Source: Brachynemurus nebulosus
Lineage: Eukaryota; Arthropoda; Insecta; Neuroptera; Myrmeleontidae
DNA: 64,000 nt
Reading direction: 5' to 3'
Assembly: GCA_035578155.1 (NCBI GenBank)
Contig: JAPWDM010000049.1
Coordinates: 620,001-684,000, forward strand
Part shown: positions 22,674 to 35,299 of the stretch, in pieces
Position numbering within the stretch: the first letter of the stretch is position 1
Layout: each line of letters begins with the position of its first letter
Notes under the pieces: model-generated
The model's input: the letters and a program-made list of their open reading frames with translations, nothing else
What the model was told of the DNA's origin: nothing
The model's database searches: none
Position numbers and translations under genes: made by a program

Positions 22674-23194
22674 GTAATTATTATTTTTATAGTAAAATAT
22701 GTTATTTTTTAAGGACATATTATACAAGCCGAAATTGCAAACCGTAATTTATTTTCATTTTTATTTATTTAATTTTTTTAAAATTAATTGTAAAGAATTA
22801 ATTTTATAAAGATATTTTATTTTAGCTATTAACTATTTCAATTTTTTTAAATACATCACGAAAACTCCTGAGGAACCCTGTTTGTACTATGAAAACTTGT
22901 AGCAACAATTTAACAAAATGAACTGTCAGCTAGCAAAAACTTAACAGCTGGCGTATTTCTGGAACGGGGCTAATTTAAAAAAAAAATAATAATTTTTGGT
23001 TTTTTCTTTCGGCACCTGAATTACTGGCGGTATACACAATGACACACGTAGAGCACATTGCAACAAAAGTTTTTTTTTCTGAAAAGGACAACATAGGGGT
23101 TCTACCTTGATGGATACAAAAACTGAGTGTAAAAAAATCATTTTTTTAGGGCACATGGTAGCACATGTCTAGCTAAGTACAGAACAACCTTTTT
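22673..23194. other. AT-rich spacer between protease gene and right TIR array
   Basis: Contains an isolated, diverged unit-like sequence near 22960-23010 (ACGGGGCTAATTT) and a partial unit at 23030-23180 (TGGTAGCACATGTCTAGC). No gene seen. Confidence 0.5.
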
Positions 23195-23919
23195 TGTTTA
23201 AAAAAAGCAAAATGGCGGGGCTAGCTTTACACCCAAAAATTGGCTCTAAAAATCGTAATTATCCAAAACAATTTTTTTTATTTACGGTACATTCTAGAAG
23301 AAGTGTAGCACAATACGGAACAACCATTTTTGTTTTAAAAAAACAAAATGGCGCGGCTAACTTTACACCAAAAAATTGGCTGTAAAAATCGTAATTTTCA
23401 AAAAAAAATTTTTATTTACGGCACATTGTAGAACACGTCTAGCACAATATGGAACAACCATTTTTGTTAGAAAAAACAAAAAAAAAATGGCGAGGTTAAC
23501 TTTACACCGAAAAATTGGCTGTAAAAATTGAAATTTTCAAATAAAAATTTTTTATTTACGGCACGTTGTAGCACACGTCTAGCACAATACAGAACAACCA
23601 TTTTTGTTTTAACAAAAACAATGTTGGGTTAACTTTATACCCAAAAATTGGCTGTCAAAATGGAAATTTTCAAAAAAAAATTTTTTCTATTTACGGCACA
23701 TGGTAGTACATGTCTGGCACAATACAGCACAACCTTTTTTATTTGAAAAAAAGAAAATGGCGGGACTAGCTTGACGCCCAAAAATAGTTTTTAGCCATAA
23801 AAGTCGTAATTTTAATAAAATAATTTTTTTATTTACGGCACATTGTAGCACACGTCTAGCACAATACAGCACAACCCTTCTTATTTAAAAAAAAATGGCG
23901 AGGTTAACTTGACTGACAT
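23195..23919 (-). repeat. ~136-bp tandem array forming the right TIR
   Basis: Inverted units: AATGGCGGGGCTAGC-type anchors near 23212, 23347, 23486, 23620, 23757 and 23895, spacing ~134-138 bases. They contain TTACGGCACAT and CTAGCACAATA, the reverse complements of the left-array motifs. Confidence 0.9.
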
Positions 23920-23921
23920 AA

Positions 23922-23990
23922 ATTTCTGATTTTTTCATACCAAAAATAATTGTTTGCTTTAAATATTGCCCGATAATATTATGTGTGTGA
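23922..23990 (+). pseudogene. hAT-type transposase-like relic, part 2 (after the insert)
   Basis: If the Mutator-like element and one target duplication are removed, part 1 reads on in the same frame through one TAA as ISDFFIPKIIVCFKYCPI ILCV, then TGA. The F-K-Y-x-P-I-I block resembles the (F/L)KYAPVTSC-type strand that starts the C-terminal dimerisation region of hAT-like transposases. The frame stops as a further TIR element (23983) begins. Confidence 0.45.
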
Positions 23991-24307
23991 AGTTAGTCCC
24001 ACACTTTTTGAAATTTTCAATTTCTTTTAAATTATGCTATATTATACTACATTTGTGCCAATTTGTACCCCAAAAAGCGGCTCGAAATTAGAAACATTTG
24101 GCACAATGTGGCACAAACGTAGCACAAAGCAGCACATCTAAAAAAAATTGAAAATTTTAAAGTACGAGGTTGGCAAAAAATTTGTCTCCTAAACGCTTCG
24201 TAATTTCGAGCTGCCGTTTGCGGCACAAATTGGCGCAAACATAGCACAATATAGCATAATTTTAAAAAAATAAATATTTCAAAAAGTGCGGGGCTAACTC
24301 CACACAC
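23983..24307. mobile_element. Short TIR element with GTGTGTG-AGTTAG ends
   Basis: The left end GTGTGTGAAGTTAGTCCC and the inverted right end GTGTGTGGAGTTAGCCCC extend through CACTTTTTGAAAT. The interior has TGGCACAA / TAGCACAA motifs related in style to the 138-bp units next door. No clear target duplication. Confidence 0.6.
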
Positions 24308-24637
24308 GTGATTAAATCATGTAACATTAGTTTTCAAAATATAAAAATTTACTTTCTAGTCATCGACAGAATTTTATGGTGGAACAAATTGAAAAACACT
24401 TAATTATTTTCTGTAACTCAAATTCTCTCAAAATCCTTTATTTAATTCTAACGTAAAAGCCCCTATGCCGGAAAGCGATCATATGTCCGAACAGTTTTGA
24501 CATTTATATATTAATGACGTTATTTTTGAAAGAAACCTCTGATAACAAAAATTATTATTAATAGAATGGTTATTTTTCAATTTAAATGTGTCTCGCATTT
24601 AATGTTTCCTTATTTAATTAAAGAAATATATGTACCA

Positions 24638-25080
24638 TGTGAGTTTTTTGAGAGTTGCCATTTTTATTGCAACCAAGTTTGAATGATAGAAATGGTACTG
24701 GAAAAGGTTCTTTTCTTGGATGTAATGGAAATGTAACCAACCAGAACGATATCGGTTGAAGTAGCCTCAAGTACATATGCATATTTTTACCACCTAACTG
24801 ATAAATTAAGGAAAAATTAAAAAATTAAACTTGGGTAAAAAAATTTTTTTTGCTCATTTATGTTGTTAATTAATGCATTAGATCAGTTTTATCGAAAAAT
24901 TAGAGTCTCATTTAAAAATCTATAAGTTTATATCATAGCTCGAAAACCATAAGAGCTATAAAGCTCCTGACTATAGCAATCGGTTGCCACTGTCGATATC
25001 TACAACTCTCATTTGAACAATTTTTTGATTAAATCAACGGTTTGGCTGTAATAAAAATGGCAACTCTAAAAAAACTCACA
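24638..25080. mobile_element. MITE with TGTGAGTTTTTT ends
   Basis: Left TGTGAGTTTTTTGAGAGTT then GCCATTTTTATT; the right end is the inverted copy (AATAAAAATGGCAACTC...AAACTCACA). Arms ~40 bp, interior ~360 bp, non-coding. It abuts a (TA)n run at 25084. Confidence 0.7.
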
Positions 25081-25082
25081 CA

Positions 25083-25083
<1 letters not shown>

Positions 25084-25159
<76 letters not shown>
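25084..25159. repeat. (TA)n microsatellite
   Basis: About 38 uninterrupted dinucleotide units. Confidence 0.95.
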
Positions 25160-25161
<2 letters not shown>

Positions 25162-27740
25162 AAACAATTTTTGTTGAATTCGTCTATCTTTATTTCAATC
25201 GATGCTCATTATTAAAAACACATGAGTTATAAATTTTAACATTTCCGAGTTAAATTAGCATAATAAAAATATACAAATAATTTTTATTAATCCATTTAAA
25301 AGATTAGGACAGTTAAATTACCTTTTTATATTGTTTAAATATTATTTACAGAAGTGTTTTAACACGTTCCAAATTTTAGTTTATGTATTTGGTTATTACA
25401 CTTATTATATATATATTTTTATAAATATTTTTATGTTATTTTTGGGCCTAAAACACGTACAATTTCAAAATTATGTGATCCTTGATATTTCTTACTCTGG
25501 AAAGTATAATCAGTTGATACATAAAAAGTTTAATTTAAATATTTCAAAATTCTTATTATGGAAAAATAAGAGCAGCTATATTGAATATCGTCTAGTCTCG
25601 ACGGTAACAATTTTTACGTATATTAATCTGTAATACATTTATTCTGTGATAATTTATTTGTTTACCGTAAAAATGAGAATGCGTGAATAAAACGTGATTA
25701 TTAATTCATTTTTAGTCATCGTAGATCGGACTCAATCGGGAGAGAAGGGTGAATAGGGATAAAACTAAAAGTGTTATTCAGGAGCTTAGTTTAAAAATAT
25801 TAAACGTAGAAGTTAAAGTTTGAAGTTGGATTAAAAATATTAAAAAACCAATTTAAATTGAGGTCTTCAAACAGTGCTATTTTTTATTATTTTTAAAACT
25901 TTATCTAAAAACTATTTATTTGGGTGCTCTTATTAATAAATTGTTATTTAATCGAAATTTTAGTTATTTTGAAACATATCTGAAGAAAAATTTTAGTTGT
26001 TTTTTATCTTTTATTCAATATAATGAGGATTTAATGAGAGTAGGTCGGAGGTTAACAGGGACGGAGAAAGGATGCATATGGACAATATATGCGTTAATAG
26101 GGACGCTATATCAGTATAAGGGGGGGGGGGCGGTGATTGGAGACGGATTAACAATATATTGGAACATTTATAGACTTGAGCGTTACTTTATGGTATTTCA
26201 CATTTGTAAATAATAAACAAATATTTTACAATGTATCGGAACATAGAACAGAGTACTTTCAAGGTTATCAAGTCATTCGATATTTTTATAAACACATTCA
26301 GTATTATATTTCTATACTTTAAAAACTTTACTACAGTTTTTGTGTTTATTTCTACAAAAAATCATGAAGTATAATTTATTTCAGTTATGTTATATGTTAG
26401 TTTGAATTTTGATTAGCCCTGAGGGGAGGGGGGGGGGTTATCACGCGGAAAATAATAGTACTAAAAAAATTTCAGAGGCAAAGTTAACAACCAAAAAAAA
26501 GAACGTCAATATACGCGCTTGTATCTGAGAGTATAAACATTTTTTGAAGCATAATTAGGTGCATATCAGTGCATATATTTTAGTGTATATTTGACCAACT
26601 TTATAAATCACATTAACGGAAAATTTGAAAATATAAAAATTCTTTGTTGTAAACAGCGTCGTAAATTATTTTGAATTTTAGAAAAACATGTCACTTGGGT
26701 AGTTGTTTGTCTAAAACTGAGCAGTATAGATATTATGTAAAGAATTTTGAAATTTTATAAAATAAATAGGGTTAAATGACTGTAAAATAATTTTTTTTAA
26801 ATGTGAAATGTGTTATGCTTAAAATATAATGTGTGTAAAATATACATAATTATGTCGTGTATAAAATATTAATTAATATTATACATTTTTGTGTAATTTT
26901 GATACTCACACACTTCAACAAAAATATCAAAGAATGTGAGTAGTAATTTTTTAGTTTTTCAATTTGCAACAAATTGGTAAAATCTTAAGTTTTCCGTCAA
27001 TTATATTTTTGTTCTACCTAACCCTAAATCCCGGATAAAAGTCGAATAATGCTTACAGACAATAGTAATTTTGGAAAATTAATTTTCTAATAAATTTTAA
27101 TTATGTATCTTATCATAAGTGTAAAATAAAGTATAATTGGTACTGCATATTTATATTATAAAATTTGTTAAACATTATACGGAAAAATTTGACCATTTTT
27201 ATTTAAACATTTCAGCAAGCAGTTTGTTTTACTGCCAGTCTGTATAATGCATCAATTAAAATTTTGAAAATTTGCTAAATTTTAGATACATATTAGTAGA
27301 GGTTTTATAATTTTTTTCTTTTTTAGTACTAAAGGAAATAGGTTTCTTTACAACAGTTTATACAAATTGTTAGGTACAATTCAATGACACAGTTTTAAAA
27401 ATTTTGAAAATCAATTAAAACAACCAAGAATAATTGATATTAATCGACATTTCTGTCTGTGTATATATTTATGGGCCTTTAAGGATGTTGATGCCGTATT
27501 CGTTAGATTTTGTCATAATAACTACAAATTGCAACGTGTTTCCAATTCAATTTAGATAAGAAGAGATCCAACTTATTAAGTTTTTCATTTTTTGGTCGCC
27601 AGTCATTTTTAAATTATCATTTGGACACATTTCTTTTACAAATTATCCGAATTTAAGGACTACCGAATTTATTTAAACAATGATATATATTACTTATGTA
27701 TTTGACTGTAAATTATCTGTCAACTTACTGTCATCCGCCA
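25160..27740. other. AT-rich stretch inside the proposed hAT element
   Basis: Frames at 25331-25633 and 25920-26213 carry no recognisable motif. Homopolymer G runs (10 at ~26121, 9 at ~26430) stand out. Nothing else supportable. Confidence 0.4.
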
Positions 27741-27845
27741 TATTGTCGACACTCTCTACTGCATAGTCGATATTGTCTACGGATTGTCGACGTGTAAATG
27801 TAGGCTTTGACCAATTACGTGTAACTGCACAACACTGAACTGAAT

Positions 27846-28583
<738 letters not shown>

Positions 28584-28660
28584 ACGTGACAAACGTATTA
28601 CGAATAGTGGAAAACATGTAACGATATAGTTTTGATGGTCCAGAGGGTGTCCTAGCACAC

Positions 28661-29305
28661 CAGAGTTGTGCCATGTGATGTAAAAAAACTGGTTTTATGT
28701 AAAAAATTGTAAAAAATGTAAGATACTTAAACCATTTGTCATTTCACTGACAAACAATTTATTTTGACCGTTATTACTTGTTTATAAGTTCACATGAAAA
28801 AACGTGTAAACAAAATGTCTACACAAAAATGGTTTTCATCCACAACTGATTACAAAGCTTTAAATTTCCAAATTAACAAATTGAGTTAAGACAGATCAAA
28901 AAAAACTACTGCATGTTTATCTCTCTTTAAAGTATTATAACAATAAAATCACTAGTGATAGAGTTGATGAAGATGATTGATGTCTTTAATAAAATTTAAC
29001 TGAATAAATAAAAATATTTTTAATATTGAATTCAATTAAACTGTCCTTTTTTCCTCCTGTTTGTACCGATTTATATTTTTAATTTTCAAATTACTTAATT
29101 ATTAAGTTTTACTTTGCAAATATAGCAAATAATTCAATAGCAAACATGGAATATCAACAGTAACGCTTACACTTATTAAATTTAAAAAATTTAGCTTTTT
29201 ACATTTTTTTTTTTTTTTATCAAAACAGGTATGTGTAAATTACAAAGTTTTTTACATGTAAAAAACTGTGTAATTTATCCAAAGCAAATTACACGCGCAA
29301 CTCTG
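28661..29305. mobile_element. hAT-like MITE, copy 1
   Basis: The left end CAGAGTTGTGCCATGTGATG and right end (inverted) CAGAGTTGCGC give hAT-type termini. The left flank TAGCACAC and the right flank AAGCACAC (after base 29306, restoring the site split by the next element) match in 7 of 8 bases. A diverged copy lies at 34218-34972 with the same order of motifs (TCATTTCACTGAC, AACGTGTAAACAAAATGTC, TACATGTAAAAAACTGTG). Non-coding. Confidence 0.75.
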
Positions 29306-29472
29306 TAAGCACCAGGGCTGGGGTAAATGGTTCATAGAAATCATATAAAATAGAAAATGGAAAATGGTTTCCAAAAATGCATTTAAAATACAGAATGGAA
29401 AATGATTTTGCTGAACATATTTAAAATAGAAAATGGAATATAGCTATTTAAAATGGATTATAAAATACAAAT

Positions 29473-31124
29473 CGCTGCTCTAGTATTGGTTTGTTCTATC
29501 TCCACTTTTCAAAAAAATTGAGTTTGATACATTTTTGAACTCAGCAATTTTTTCTCTACCAAATGCCAATATTACGTTTATAAATATGTTTTTTCTAGTA
29601 TTATTTTGTACTATCTCCACCGATTTCACAAAAATTTATTATTGGATTGTACTAACTCACATTTTTTGTGGCACATAGAACAAACCTATACTTAAATTTT
29701 AGATTTTAAAACATTTTAGTATTGGTATGTTCCATATCCCATAACAAGGTCTCTTATATTGCATGAATAATGTAGATATGTTTTTTTTTTTTTCATTAAG
29801 ATATTGTAATGGTTGCAAGCCATTATAACTTAAGTTATTTACTGTATTATAATTTCTTACAATGCAATCTTCTATTGTGTTAAAATTTGTGTATAAATGA
29901 TGAAGGCATTAAAAATGTTTATGGAAAGTCATCCACAAATTAAAAACAAATTCTCATAAATTCTCTAAAAGTTGCCATAGCAAAGTTCAATACATTAATT
30001 ATATTTTAAATTTTACATGTAAAATTGAACAGTTAGTTTACTTAAAATCTTAATTTATTTAGAAATCTAAGTTTATTCGGAAATCTTAATTTAATAAAAG
30101 ATCAAAACAAAAAATTGAAAATTATCCAATTAACATTTAAGGTTTTTTTTTATTTTCATAAAATTGCAAATTTGTATAAAAATTTTAATTATATGAAGTT
30201 TTCGATAATTAAACTTTAATATGTATAAAACGAGATAAACCAATGCTTATATACGCTTAAGTGATGAATATAAACAGAAAAACCGTATTCCTATCCAAAT
30301 TCGGACGACCGAATCTATTAAATGATAACTTTACTTCTTTATTTCTTGAAAAACTAACTGAAATCGAAACGAAGTCAGAGGTATCTAGATTCTAGAGACA
30401 ATTAGAGATAAATCAATGTTCAACTATATGCTACCAGTAGAAACTCGTTTTTTTGAACATCTTTTTAAAAACATTACATTAAAATAGTAATTGGTTTCTA
30501 GAATTAATTTTTATACAATTCTTAACGCGATATTTCTCAAAAAGTTATTGCCTATGTTTCAATTTACTTCCACACATAGAAAATAAGTTTGTGTTAATTT
30601 TCTTTAAATTTTGTTAACGTAGTTGCTCTGAGATAATCAGGTACAAAAGTATATCTCAAAATAAAAATTTTCTTTTATCAAAAATTTAATAATGTATTAA
30701 TATTCTTCAGTGATTATATTTGTAGACCACTTGTTTGTTTTTTAATTTCCGCGCACTTATGTTGTAGCAATATAAAAACATTATTGAAAAATCGTTGTAA
30801 AATGATGTTTCTAAATTATATTTAAAAACGGCGTGGTGAATAATTTTTATTTCTTATTAAATATGGTTTGTGAAAAAATGATCTTGTTTTGTTCTATATC
30901 CACGCTTATAGTACGAACCAAGAATTATCATTTTACTCCGAAATTCGAGGTCAGATTTTTATGAAATTGTATTGTATGGCAACTAACTTATTTACAAGTA
31001 AAAAGTTATTTTCTATTTAGTAATAAAATGTAAAATAAATAAGATATGAATTTTTAAACTTTCAAATCGCAATATCTCAAAAGTAGAAAAAGTGGATATA
31101 GAACAGACCAATACTAGAGCAGCG
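29473..31124. mobile_element. Nested TIR element with CGCTGCTCTAGTATTGGT ends
   Basis: The left end CGCTGCTCTAGTATTGGT continues TGTTCTAT.TCCACTTTT; the right end is its inverted copy. The flanks both read AAAT (short possible duplication). Several further TGTTC.AT.TCCAC motifs occur inside (29613, 29738, 30890). No coding region. Confidence 0.65.
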
Positions 31125-31655
31125 AAATGTTTTACTTTAAATTGATTCTATAAATTTTTTATCATTTTATTTATATTGACACTTTGGATAATTATTTATA
31201 TAAAAAAGTTAAGAAAATGTCTAACGTACTGAAATTAAATAAGGGTAGCCTTTTGAGAAAAATTTATAAAGTTTGCATGATATAAGAACGAAATTTAACT
31301 CTTGAAATATTGTTACTCAAAAATATTGTAAAATTTAATTCAGCCTTGACATATTCAAACCTTGACTACGCTGCAACTGTGATATCTAAACTATGAAAAT
31401 CATCTACTCGAAATACCAAAACATTTCTTATTGACTTATCTTAAAGAGAATAGGACACAACTTGATTCAGAAAAGTTTGACTTGAGAGAACTAGTAACAA
31501 ATTTAACCCAAGTAACATTACAACTCGAGTTACAAAAAATTTATGCAAATTAAATCAACTTACATTTAACTTACAATTTATTAGATTGCGTTTAATTCGA
31601 GTTCTATGATTAATATGAGTCATAAGTGTCATACATCTACTTAATAAATTTCTAA

Positions 31656-32215
31656 CACTGACTGACTGACAGACAGCGCACAGCCTAAATCGTTGGGTTT
31701 AGAAGAATGAAATTTTGTACGGGAGTTCCCTCTGTAACGTAGCTGAGTACTAAGAAAGGATTTTTGAAAATTCGTCCCCTAAGTGGGTTTAATAGGGGAT
31801 GAAAATTTGTATGTAAATTCGTTATTTTTGAAATTATTGGTATATAAAATTATGCTATTATGCCTATTAAAACAAATAATACATATCTTATTTAATGAAT
31901 CTATAACTTCGACTGACAGACAACGCACAACCTAAATTGTTGGGTTTAGAAGGACGAAATTAAGCACAGAAGTTATGAAAATTGGCGTTTAGGCTTCTAT
32001 TTGTAAATAAAAGTCAGTTGTTTCTGGAAATTTATTCCCTAAGGGGTTAAAACAGAAAATGAAAGTTCATATGGGAAGTTCGTCATTTTTGAAGTTAGAA
32101 ACGTGGATATTGATTTAGGCTTTCCAAAAGCATTAAAAATAAGCAAAAATGAGTACCTAATAAAAAGATGCTGCGACGGGAAATCCCATCGGGCATACGA
32201 CTAGTATACACATAA
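31656..32215 (+). repeat. Interspersed repeat with two ~255-bp related units
   Basis: GACTGACAGACAGCGCACAGC (shown in part) recurs at ~31662 and ~31913, each followed by CCTAAAT.GTTGGGTTTAGAAG and a later CCCTAAG.GG..TAA.A.GGG block. It ends near GACGGGAAATCCCATCGGG. This general pattern is a widely dispersed insect repeat type in my experience; the family name is uncertain. Confidence 0.55.
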
Positions 32216-32397
32216 GTTTGAGTATGCATGCCTTTGCATTTTAAATGTAAAATGGATTCAAATTTTCATTTTAAATACAAAATGGAAAATGGTTTTACTG
32301 AACTTATTTAAAATAGAAAATGCAAAATGCCATTTTGTATTTTAAATACATATTTAAAATGAAATCATTTGAAATAGTTCCCAGCCCTGGTAAGCAC

Positions 32398-34217
32398 ACA
32401 TACAATTGTTCCTTGTGGAAATCAAACTCTTGGAATACATATAGATAATAATGAACCATGGACTAAGAGGAAAGGAGAACCGGACAAAATGAATTTGTTA
32501 AGAATATGAAATGCCTAAAATTTTGTGTCAAGTTCTCACTAATATCCTTTTATATACATAGACTGTGGAGCTGTTGATAGAAATGTTCGATCAGGACGTG
32601 TGCTCCTTTTAATATAGTTAAACTTTCAACCAGTTAATTTATAACGAGAAAAGGTTAAAAAGTAGACATAGAAAAATCTAGTTATTTCTTTTATTCAAGG
32701 CCTAGTTCTGTCTCAGTATAATAAATTCGTTCTGTAACTCGGTAACGTGGACTGAACTTTTACCTCCAACCAGTTTCCTTATACATAAGCATCAACTTTA
32801 CCACACGTATTGTTAACAGAAAAAAAAAGAAAAGAAAAAAAAGAGAAAACTACATATTTCTAATTTGATAATAAATACTTTTTATATTGTTTGATTTAAA
32901 ATAAATATATCGTTGGTCATAGAAGTATTGTTCTATTTTGTTTTCCGGTTCCACTAGGAAGTTAGATATGCGTTCTACACTCATGGGAAATAATTGTAGC
33001 ACAAGAGTAGTAGAAGATAAATCGAAATAGGTTAAGTGTACAAACTGATTTTCGGTTCTACAAAGTTAAATTACTTTTATTTTTATATTTCATGGGAAAT
33101 ATTTACCCAATGGACGGCAAAAGAGTTATATTTTGTTCTTTTCGAGTCGTGAATGAACAAATGACGGAGCTCTAAAAACTTGTTAATAAGTTTTAAGCAA
33201 ATTGATTTAGTTATCAATAATATATTAAATGGTGTACTTATAACTTTTATAACTTAATAAATTATCAACAGAAATATTCTAATTAATTGACAAACGGCCG
33301 GATATTATCAAATTATAAAATATCCAATTTTTTTTCAACGGAACTCTAAAAATAATTTGAAACAAGGTTACACAAATTACACATTTATTGTATTATATTG
33401 TACGTACTTATATAATATATAATATATTGATACAATCTATTTTATACATGCCTGTTGTAAATCGAATATGCATCAATAAGAAAAGTCAACCTTATAGGAG
33501 AAATATATATATAAAAATTGTTTTTCATATTATTGTGAGAAATGTACAGAAATGGGGAGACATAAAAACAAATACTAAACTAGTGATATTCAAACAAAAA
33601 CAATACAGATATATCAGTAAGTTAGCATAACACACATTATCCTTCGGGAACTTAGCGGGCGACTATTATATTATTACAGCCGTCAGAGAAGTAGAGACGT
33701 GTAAGCTATAGTGTTTGTATAGATTGGCATATAACCTGTTGCGTGACTATCGCTACGTTGTAACATCAATATAATATAACAAACGCTAGCTAACTATGAA
33801 ACTCACTGCTTGACTCACGTTTTGACTTTTGATACTTTATGTGACATTATAAATTTATTTTATTTTACAAACACTAGATTCTGTAAACGCATGATAAATT
33901 TCATATTGTTTACATTATATCACAGTTATAATTCTAGTAATTACTTACATATTAAAAATAACTTGATAACTGACATTCTTCCTATGCAGTGTAAAAATAT
34001 AAAATAATAAAAACGAAATTATAAAATTTCTCAGAATTTTCATAATTTAATTTAATTTATTAGTATTTAAAACAGGTAACGTCCTACGTTTTAATCTTCC
34101 GTAAATAATTCTTTATCTTTATACATTGATCCTTTCAGCTGATATTTAAAGTTGGATGTCAAATTATAACAATTTTTTGGGTATTTTTCCATAATTTAAT
34201 GCCTATTTATTAATATA
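32398..34217. other. AT-rich stretch, no feature recognised
   Basis: A purine-rich run at ~32820-32850. No credible gene; frames at 33388 and 33810 are AT-driven. Confidence 0.45.
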
Positions 34218-34851
34218 CAGAGTTGTGCCATGTAATGTAAAAAACCAGTTTTTTACATTTTTATGTAAAAAATTGTAAAATGTGTAAAAAACGGTAAAAA
34301 ATCGTAAAAAATTGTAAAAAATGTAAAATACTTATTTAAATCATTTGTCATTTCACTGACGAACAATTTATTTTGATCGTTATTACTTGCTTATAAGTAC
34401 ACATGAAAAAACGTGTAAACAAAATGTCCACACAAAAATGATTTTCTGCTAGTGGAAGGCCATTCATAACTGATTACAAAGCTTTAAATTTCCAAATTAA
34501 CAAATTGAGTTTTGACAGATCAAAAAAACTACTACATGTTTATCTCTCTTTAAATTATAATAACAATAAAATCACTGATGAGTGATGATAGTGATGATGA
34601 TGATTGATGCCTTTAATAACATTTAACTGAATAAATAAAAATCTCTTTAATATTGAATTCTTAAATATTCTATCAAAACTATCCTTTCTTTTTCCTGTTT
34701 GTGCCCATTTATATTTTTAATTTTCAAATTATTTAATTACTAAGTTGTACTTTGCAAATATACCAAATACTTCAATAGCAAATATGGAATACCATCAGTA
34801 ACGCTTACATCTATTAAATTTAAAAAATTTAGCTTTTTACATTCTTTACAT

Positions 34852-34892
<41 letters not shown>

Positions 34893-34972
34893 CAAAACAA
34901 GTATGTGTAAATTACAAAATTTTTTACATGTAAAAAACTGTGTAATTTACCCGAAGTAAATTATGCGCACGT
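34218..34972. mobile_element. hAT-like MITE, copy 2
   Basis: CAGAGTTGTGCCATGTAATG start and collinear similarity to 28661-29305, with an expanded TGTAAAAAAT.GTAAAAA start region and a ~30-base poly(T) at 34861-34890 (shorter in copy 1). The right end is degraded (GCGCACGTTAT instead of GCGCAACTCTG). Confidence 0.7.
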
Positions 34973-35223
34973 TATATTTAAAATAAGTAACGCCCTACGT
35001 TTAAATTTTCCGTTTTTCAATTACATTTAATACTGGATACAATTGTTTTACAATGTGTATCCTCTTTACCTGTCTCATGAATACACGTGTTTCTATATTC
35101 AATTAAATTTTCAATTTGTATTTTGCCAGACTACTGATGATCAGTTAGCACACATAACACCACCATAGCTAGTTTTTATGTATAGAGTTGTAATCCAAAA
35201 GATATCCCTCAATCTTGTTTGAT

Positions 35224-35299
35224 ACCGGATGATGAGCTAATCGCTCGAAAACCGGTTCGTAATTTAAACAATTTAAATATAGTGAAAATTGACAACGTA
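35224..35299 (+). ncRNA. Degenerate hammerhead-like motif, Penelope-type terminal repeat relic
   Basis: ACCGGATGATGAGC-TAATC-GCTCGAAAACCGGT: a TGATGA box, a 4-bp stem (GAGC/GCTC) and GAAA, followed 32 bases later by GTGAAAATTGACAACGTAA. The same two blocks with the same spacing occur beside the Penelope-like gene at 41357-41425. The first core base is A instead of the catalytic C, so self-cleavage is doubtful here. Confidence 0.4.

Larger units (their letters stand above)
21047..23919. mobile_element. Mutator-like element with tandem-repeat TIRs carrying a protease gene
   Basis: The ends are ATGTCAGTCAAGTTAGCC and its inverted copy (GGTTAACTTGACTGACAT). They are flanked by 9-bp near-identical direct repeats (AAACTTCTG 21038-21046, AAATTTCTG 23920-23928; one mismatch). 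Each TIR is a run of ~138-bp tandem units, oriented head to head, with the single protease-like gene between. Nine-bp duplications and long TIRs are hallmarks of the Mutator superfamily; no MULE transposase is present, so the element would be non-autonomous. The superfamily call is inference from duplication length and TIR style. Confidence 0.65.
29313..32389. mobile_element. 3.1-kb non-autonomous hAT element
   Basis: The termini CAGGGCTGGG / CCCAGCCCTG are flanked by perfect 8-bp direct repeats GTAAGCAC (29305-29312, 32390-32397). Subterminal regions on both sides hold repeated AAAATAGAAAATGG / AAATGGAAAATGG motifs. No coding frame is visible. It inserted at the very edge of the preceding MITE, and it carries its own nested element (29473-31124) and a diverged repeat (31656-32215). 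Confidence 0.85.

Noticed and set aside
21047..23919. CRISPR-like array
   Set aside because: Regular repeats are contiguous ~138-bp tandem units without unique spacers, in a eukaryotic transposon.
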